This document shows, piece after piece, positions 56,721-64,000 of a stretch of DNA of 64,000 nt. Within the stretch, counting starts at the first letter, position 1. Each line of letters opens with the position of its first letter. The position numbers and the translations under genes were made by a program. The stretch covers positions 4,772,501-4,836,500 of the forward strand of contig JARFJB010001987.1 of the NCBI GenBank assembly GCA_036346205.1. The letters are read 5' to 3'. Under the pieces are notes generated by a model. That model worked only from the letters and a program-made list of their open reading frames with translations, had not been told where the DNA came from and made no database searches. Origin of the DNA: Vesta saturnalis (Eukaryota > Arthropoda > Insecta > Coleoptera > Lampyridae).

Positions 56721-59699
56721 GACAGTTCCCTGTGTTCTATATTTCTAAAATTTTTAAATTATCGAGGCTAATCAATCAATGATAAATGTAATACTGTTCT
56801 TAATCATAAATTAAAAACCATATCCTTCAATGTGGCAAGAATGTGATAACAACCCTATGCACTTCATGGGATTAGTGGCCTAAAACTAAATTATATAAAA
56901 TTGTTTCTGTATCGAATTTGCTAACGTACGAAGTTGCACTTTACTTAATCTCTGAACGCTTGATTAGCTTATTAATTCCTGTTCGATTTGGCTGTGGTGT
57001 GGTATAAGCCGAACCGAGAATAAACTTACGAACTATATCTTCCACACTTTCACCAGTTAAAACCCTAAAATTAGCTTTGGTTATGCTTGTCGAAAGACGG
57101 TCTTGCCGAATGTGTGATAACAGAAAGATTAACAATTAATAAAAACTCAGTAGGTGGCCTGTCTGTTTTTTAAAAATTACTACGTTAATGGCAGAGCGAT
57201 CAGTTAAAGATTATTAGTGAAATAACTTTGTCGCTACAGTAAATAAACATAGAATAAAAACGAGAACAATTAATTTTAATTAAAATTGTTTTTAACTTGA
57301 CAGATATTCATTTATCATTGATTCAAAAATAAATTAATCTCTTCGAAAAACGTTAAGATTATTCGCATAAAAATGCAAAAATTATTAATAGTTATTAACT
57401 TGCACATATTGTATATTTTAATCAAGTAGCTAATTTTTATGACAGTGCGATCCGTCTTCATAGATTCCCGAAGATTGTTTGGCAGTTAACGCTATATATA
57501 AATTAGTAAAGACATTTCAAAATGATAAAACTGGAATATTTGTCTCTTTTGTACAACGTCTACTAAAATTTACTGAGTCATTTTAAACCTGAAGATAAAC
57601 AAAATTTATGAAACCACAAAATAGCATTAAAGTAATAATGATTCAGTTAGGGGCTTCCCACTAGGAGAATTAGATTTTTTTTGCTATGCAGAAGATAGTT
57701 ACTAAAATTGATTAAAGATCCTTTAATTTCGTTTCTGAGGTTGTTATACCCATCCCTAAGAATAAATTAGAATATTAATACAGAAACAAATATTTCAGCT
57801 CTGAATCACTATTCATCACTTGCACTATCAAATTACGCTTTTTTTTTAGCGAACGATAATAAATGATCTAAGGTGAACAAACGTTTAAATTCTATTCCAC
57901 ATCAAATAATAATAAATTATACGTTTTTCGCAACATTATAATTGCTGACTACACAAAAATTGTAATTTATGGCAGTTTTGGGGTGTAAGTTTTTCCTTTT
58001 TTTTCTGGAAGGCGAAATGTGTTATTGAAGATAGTCTTAATCCTCATATTTTTAAATTATACTTGTCTATCCTTGGGTAAAAAAATCTTGAAATACCACA
58101 TTATGCAACTAATGATTTGCCCATTGACACTGAATTAACATAAAAATCTGATCATTAAAGACGAGTTTATGTGCTAAGTAAGATTTAAGAGATCGAAAAG
58201 TTTCATAATGTACGTCTTATTGCCTTCCGCAAATCATATTAAACCATCCAATGAATAATTATTATCCAATTATCCAATAATTTTAATATAACATTTAACT
58301 TATGAAAATCACTGGTACCTACTGTGATCACTGGGGTATTGTATTATCTGAGGAATCATATTGTCATTTTCAGTAATTTGCTTGTTTCAGTCTTAAATTT
58401 GGTTTATACACAGTTAACTACGTACAAACTGTAAGGTTGGGCCGGTGGTTACAGATTTGAAAAAGACATCAAATTGAACGCTGAAATAAGTATAGGCGGA
58501 TCATGTGGGTGTGCTTGCTTTGGAAGCTTATTGGCTTTATTTAAATGCTGTTCTATAAATCTTGTCAATTGGTTTCTGAACGTGGGTTAACACAAGTTTG
58601 TTACATAGGATACGCGGAAAACCAAAATCATGTCTTCTAGGGTATATTTTAATTCTAATTCTAATTTTTATAACGCAATCCTGAATCTGTCTACTGTTTA
58701 TTCAGGAATTAAAAATTCTTGTTAGACCATTTCGACCCCTAATACTGTCACCCTGTGGGTAAATTTTAAGGATCATCCTGTAGATGTTTGCTTCGTTCTA
58801 TTTTTTTTTTAATTTCGAGTTTAAAAGAGTGTAAATTTTTTCGAGATTTTATTTGATATCATTTTGTTTTGGTATGGAGACATAAATGGAATTTTTAATT
58901 GTAAAATTACGTTTTGTCCACAGGTGTTATTGGCGTTACAATTTGCTAGTTGAAAGAGAGAAATTATGTTTTTTTGAATAAAAATTGACGTATTACAGTT
59001 AAAGTAGATTCTGCGATAACAGTTCCAGTTAGTTAACATTAAATTGATATACTTTTGCTATTGTTGTTATGTAAAGCTTTACATTGTATTTTGGATTAGA
59101 ATTTGTCGTATTTAGTTTAGAATGGATTCGTTTGTTAGAATTAATTTAAATTGGCAACGTAATTATCACATAAATTTTGGTAAGGGTTCAAAATTAAAAA
59201 CGCAATCTGTTATTGAGAGATAAAATTCCAAGTTGGTTTTCATATTAAGTTTCTGGAGCCAAGATTCTTTTGCAGTACAGTTTTCCGAGTTATTCTTAAT
59301 TAAGAATTATCAGTGTAGGAGAGGATAATATTTCGCTGAGCTACAATAAGTACTAAAGAAGAATAACATTTTGTCTCGGTTGCTGGAAAGCTGACGTTGC
59401 TTTTGCATAATGAGGTAATTTCTTTCTCTCGATAATTTTCGTATTTAGGATAGTTTTGTATCGCGATTAAAATTCAAGCGATTCTTCTTTATGTTAGGCT
59501 GATTTAGTTTTATGTAATTTGGAGAGGGTTGTAAAGAACCAGCGTCCTTTACGTATGCTTTTTAGAATAAATTATTTGCGGACCATCCTATATTTAAGAT
59601 TTCAAAAGTTTACGCGATATTGCACAACGAATAATTTATTCATCACCGCTGACGTGTATTTCTAAAAACCCGTAAGTTTTGGCACGTCAGAACGATTAC
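56721..59699. other. AT-rich DNA without recognised genes
   Basis: A minus-strand frame at 57135-56941 (TKANFRVLTGESVEDIVRKF) has fair composition but no family could be named. The 58.6-59.5 kb T/G-rich part could be the upstream part of the promoter-like segment at 59.7 kb. Confidence 0.45.
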
Positions 59700-59785
59700 A
59701 ACCAATCGCATAACGGCATACCCCGCACGGTAGCCGCGAAGCCGCCCACAGATGCACCTTTATAAACCCGCAACGCGCGTAGAGA
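59700..59785 (+). promoter_or_regulatory. GC-rich CCAAT/TATA promoter-like segment
   Basis: CCAAT at 59702 and CTTTATAAAC at 59757-59766, 57 bp apart, within an abrupt change from AT-rich to GC-rich DNA. The 92-bp tandem repeat starts about 25 bp after the TATA box, so transcription would run into it. It could be an LTR promoter or a host promoter. Confidence 0.4.
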
Positions 59786-59789
59786 AGAG

Positions 59790-60238
59790 ATGAATCGAAG
59801 TAGATTCAAATCAAGCCGATACCGAGAAGCCGTCGCACCGTTCGCTTCGTGTAAGCACCGACCTGCTAATTACAGGAGATGAATCGCAGTAGATTCAAGT
59901 CAAGCCGATATCCAGCCGCCGCCACCGCACCGTTTGCTTCGTGTAAGCACCGACCTGCTAATTACAGTGGATGAATCGCAGTAGATTCAAGTCAAGCCGA
60001 TATCCAGCCGCCGCCATCGCACCGTTTTCTTCGTGTAAACACCGACCTGCTAATTACGGTAGATGAATCGCAGTAGATTCAAGTCAAGCCGATACCGAGA
60101 AGCCGCCACCGTACTGTTTGCTGTGTGTAAGCACCGACCTGCTAATTACAGTAGATGAATCGAAGTAGATTCAAGTCAAGCCGATACCGAGAAGCCGCCG
60201 CACCGTTAGCTTCGTGTAAGCACCGACCTGCTATTCAC
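59790..60238 (+). repeat. Five tandem copies of an ~92-bp GC-rich unit
   Basis: Units start at ATGAATCG at 59790, 59879, 59971, 60063 and 60155. Each contains AGTAGATTCAAGTCAAGCCG, GCACCGTT, TTCGTGTAAGCACCGACC and TGCTAATTACAG. Units differ by only a few bases plus a short variable part (CCGAGAAGCCG versus TCCAGCCGCCGCC). Recent, low-divergence array. Confidence 0.93.
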
Positions 60239-60423
60239 CGTCGAAGAGTCCATCGCGACCGTGTGATAACGCGCACCACCTCGCACCGGGCAACCTAAAG
60301 TTTAATCCTGTACTGCCATTGATAGATACGTAAGTTGTAAAGTTATAAAATCTGACAAGTTACAATCAAACACTACAGATCGTAAATAACTCCGGGCTGA
60401 GCCTCCAGGAGTTATACAAAGTA

Positions 60424-60530
60424 CACTAACACCTACAGTCACGCAGGGTAGATCCCGACGTAACTCGCAAATACCAAGCACACTAACACCTAGAGTCACG
60501 CAGGGGTAACCCCCGACGTAACTTGCAACT
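60424..60530 (+). repeat. Two tandem copies of a ~56-bp unit
   Basis: ACACTAACACCTACAGTCAC at 60424 and ACACTAACACCTAGAGTCAC at about 60480. Each is followed by GCAGGG, CCCGACGTAACT and GCAA. Confidence 0.88.
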
Positions 60531-60539
60531 AATTGAGGG

Positions 60540-62315
60540 TGAAGGGTTGTTACAGGGCTGTAAAGACCTACGACCTTTCTCTTAGTCCATCCGGTTAAGA
60601 CAGGCCATCGCCTGAGTCTTCTGGGCATTACTAAGATCCCGCTCGAAACTCATACATACAAGACATACAGACAAACACAATAACCGTACACGGTGTCTTT
60701 GATCGCAGGAGAGTACCCCGAAATCGGTTGTATAAATTGGTAGTCAATATAACTCTCGCAAACACCTAGAACGAAATCGATTGTAAATAAATTAGATAGT
60801 ACGTAGATTATTCTATATTTACGTAAACCTATTAAAGTCATTTTTGAGTATTTGTAATACCAAGTATTTTGTTTCAGTGATTGAATGTAGATAATTAGAC
60901 TTAGTATAGAAATCCGTAATTAATTCCGTTAGATAAATAATCTAATTGTCTAATCCAACCGGTTATAATTAAAGAAAGACAGTACCGAGATCTCGCATTT
61001 GCATACGCGCATTTCGCGTGTATTATTACCCGGGAGTCCGACATACTCGCTTCAGCGCTCCAGCGTTACTGAAGAGTAGATAGTTATGCCATGCGTATAG
61101 ACCGAGAACGATATCGATTTTCTCCGTCCGAGGTCGTTACACTGGCGCCGTTGGACAAAACTACTTAAAGCAACGGTACCAGCTATCTATCTCTGTTCAT
61201 AGAAACGACGACGCACTCAATAACCAGAACAACTGTGAGGAGCCGCCGGGACCAAGAAATGAAAATACATGTAAAGTTGTTATTAATAACAGTTTGTTTT
61301 ATTGTAAAATTTATTTAATATACGTTTTAAAAACGCTTTAAGGTATTTATTTAAGGTGACAGTGTTAAGCCTATCCAGTAAGACGAACCACACCCCGTTT
61401 ATAAATTAAAATATAAACACGATTGAGCAAAACCGAGGCAAAATAAAACCGCGTTGGGTTACCAAACCAGAAAGGCGCGTCAATAATAATCATTTACAAA
61501 ATAGGGCGCACTACATATAGCATTTTAAAGTAGGGAGTGTTACAGGGTTAATAAGGGAAGATGACGAGAAATGAATTTAGCTTAATTAGTTCTGTTAGAG
61601 ACGCTGTATAGAGCAGAATTCACTTCGGTTGGGGTGCTGCCGCGCCCATGAAAATGTTAGTTGGAAGTAGTGAACTGTTTACACCTATTTCAGAGGACCT
61701 AGCGAAGTTTACCGTGGGAGTTTGTTTCCGTTACACCCGTTTAGTGGTGGATTATATTAGCTTCGTTCTCCCGAAATACTTACCGTTATCGTTGTCGAAC
61801 ACTTTTAACCATGGAAGTTTGAGTCGTGTTGAATAAGTGCATACATATTTCCTTTGGTGATGTTTTCGTACCTAGGGTGCGGATCTATGTAAATCAGTTC
61901 AGGTGTAGATTTGGGGACGACGTGGATACAGCTGCCCATTATCACACAATTATTTCGCTGTAAATAAACTTTTCGTTTATTTTTTTGGTCATTTTGTGGA
62001 ATTTTACATGGAAAACGTACCGTAGTAGTCAACTATCGAATTATTCAATACCTGGTGGACCCGTGTCTGTCCGATTATCGTAGTTCAGAGGCGAAGGAGA
62101 GTTTCATTGTTTGTTGGTGCTATATGAACGGTAAACGTTTATTTTATTATTTCTTTGATGACAATAATAAAGTGTGTATTTTTTTATTTTTAATTTTTAA
62201 TCATAAAATTGTAATAATTAAAATAATTAAGTTATTGCAAAAATATATTAATAAATTAATGTGATGTACAATATTAGCGAAAAATTCTTAAACACAACCT
62301 CACATATTGTTAGCC
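60540..62315. other. Moderately GC-rich DNA, possible LTR-element leader
   Basis: GTTACACTGGCGCCGTTGG near 61.14 kb resembles an LTR end followed by a primer-binding-site-like TGGCGCC. No second LTR, gag or pol motif is in the window. Short frames at 61648-61836 (+) and 62032-61805 (-) are not recognised. Confidence 0.25.
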
Positions 62316-62347
62316 CTGAAGAAGGCATCAGATAATATATGCCGAAA
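62316..62347 (+). other. Hairpin with CTGAAGA...GAAA flanks (hammerhead-core-like)
   Basis: CTGAAGA, one base, a 5-bp stem (GGCAT/ATGCC, 10-nt loop), then GAAAGCTCGG. Same layout as 34598-34633, including the extra base before the stem. No coding context here. Confidence 0.3.
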
Positions 62348-62420
62348 GCTCGGCCTGCAAGTAAACAGTAATGTTTATTTAAATCTCCGGAGTCGTAAAC
62401 CCCTGAGAATTGTGAATCTA

Positions 62421-63550
<1,130 letters not shown>

Positions 63551-63700
63551 TTTAGACCAATCAGAAGCTAAAATCTTTTGTGTGTAATGTAAAAAAATTG
63601 AAATTTTGGTATCTAGGAGAAATGTATAAAAGGAATTGCCCCTGATTTCTCGCTCTCTTGCCTTTTGAAATCTTTGTGACTAACAAGTCATAGTGTTAGT
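63551..63700 (+). promoter_or_regulatory. CCAAT/TATA promoter-like segment, related to 51.07-51.21 kb
   Basis: CCAAT at 63557 and TATAAAAGG at 63625-63633, 68 bp apart (71 bp at 51.1 kb). AATTTTGGT before the TATA box and a CTCTCTTG...TTTTG stretch after it have counterparts at 51.12-51.20 kb. Two related segments of this kind suggest solo LTR remnants of one family. The last 300 bp of the window show no gene. Confidence 0.4.
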
Positions 63701-64000
63701 GTTATTTGTGTTAACATATAAATAACAATTCTCGTAAACATTATCGGAATTGAAACGCGATCGAAGTAGAGTTGTTTTAGCCTATAACTAAAGTTAAATT
63801 TAAGGTTACCGATCACAATCGTTCGATAAAATTGTAATTATTTCGTTTTTCAAGATCGTGTGTAAACATCGGGTGATATGCAATTTTTTTTGTATGCTAA
63901 TAAATTCTTCAATTGTCTTGGATTCGATGTTTATTTTGATTAAGATCATAAAATAAATCTTCACTTCATAGCGGAATCTAAAATAAAGGTGCAAGTGAAA

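Noticed and set aside
59640..61160. Complete LTR retrotransposon
   Set aside because: No second LTR, gag or pol motifs in the window; only promoter-like and primer-site-like strings.

Overview
The window looks like AT-rich, repeat-dense intergenic DNA from an arthropod, most likely an insect. This rests on the element families seen: metazoan Tc1/mariner relatives with third-residue Asp, BED-finger hAT, HARBI1-type Harbinger with a Myb/SANT-like partner, Jockey-type LINEs, a tRNA-derived SINE, short GT-AG introns and many GT, TA and GA microsatellites. No prokaryotic features were seen. No complete intact host gene could be identified. The best host candidate is one possible first coding exon near 51.7 kb, and it is weak.

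Layout. 0.2-2.0 kb: a Harbinger-type pair, with a spliced Myb/SANT-like gene facing a broken HARBI1-type nuclease gene. 2.1-5.7 kb: a dispersed repeat family with microsatellites (another copy at 52.7-54.1 kb), then a minisatellite carrying repeated CACGTG. 5.7-8.0 kb: featureless AT-rich DNA. 8.0-12.3 kb: two mariner-like elements with long terminal inverted repeats (TIRs). 12.5-22.3 kb: a third such element that took in a DD82E-like (Sailor-type) transposon and a LINE; the LINE was itself split by an unclassified transposon with 8-bp target duplications. 22.6-31.0 kb: an element with about 1.3-kb TIRs, containing unrecognised decayed coding DNA on both strands and a hAT transposon. 31.4-34.3 kb: a transposon whose broken transposase combines a DDE-like core with a C-terminal SWIM zinc finger. 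34.3-36.9 kb: a Penelope-like fragment and unassigned DNA. 36.9-41.9 kb: a fourth mariner-like element split by a Jockey/BS-type LINE. 41.9-48.3 kb: a fold-back structure built from a second Sailor-like element, holding a LINE that in turn holds a SINE. 48.3-64 kb: mostly non-coding, with microsatellites, a 13-bp minisatellite, a GC-rich patch, promoter-like CCAAT/TATA segments and a 92-bp tandem repeat.

The main biological content is transposon history. Several insertions have target duplications that can be read directly: 8 bp at 18.5/21.4 kb, 8 bp at 25.6/27.8 kb, 12 bp at 37.2/39.7 kb, 9 bp at 45.4/45.8 kb, and TA for three mariner-like elements. Interrupted TIRs and frames line up again across each insertion, so relative ages can be ordered. 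Almost every transposase and reverse transcriptase frame is broken by stops, frameshifts or deletions, so the elements appear dead. The strongest candidates for something undescribed are the 18.5-21.4 kb transposon family and the contents of the 22.6-31.0 kb long-TIR element.
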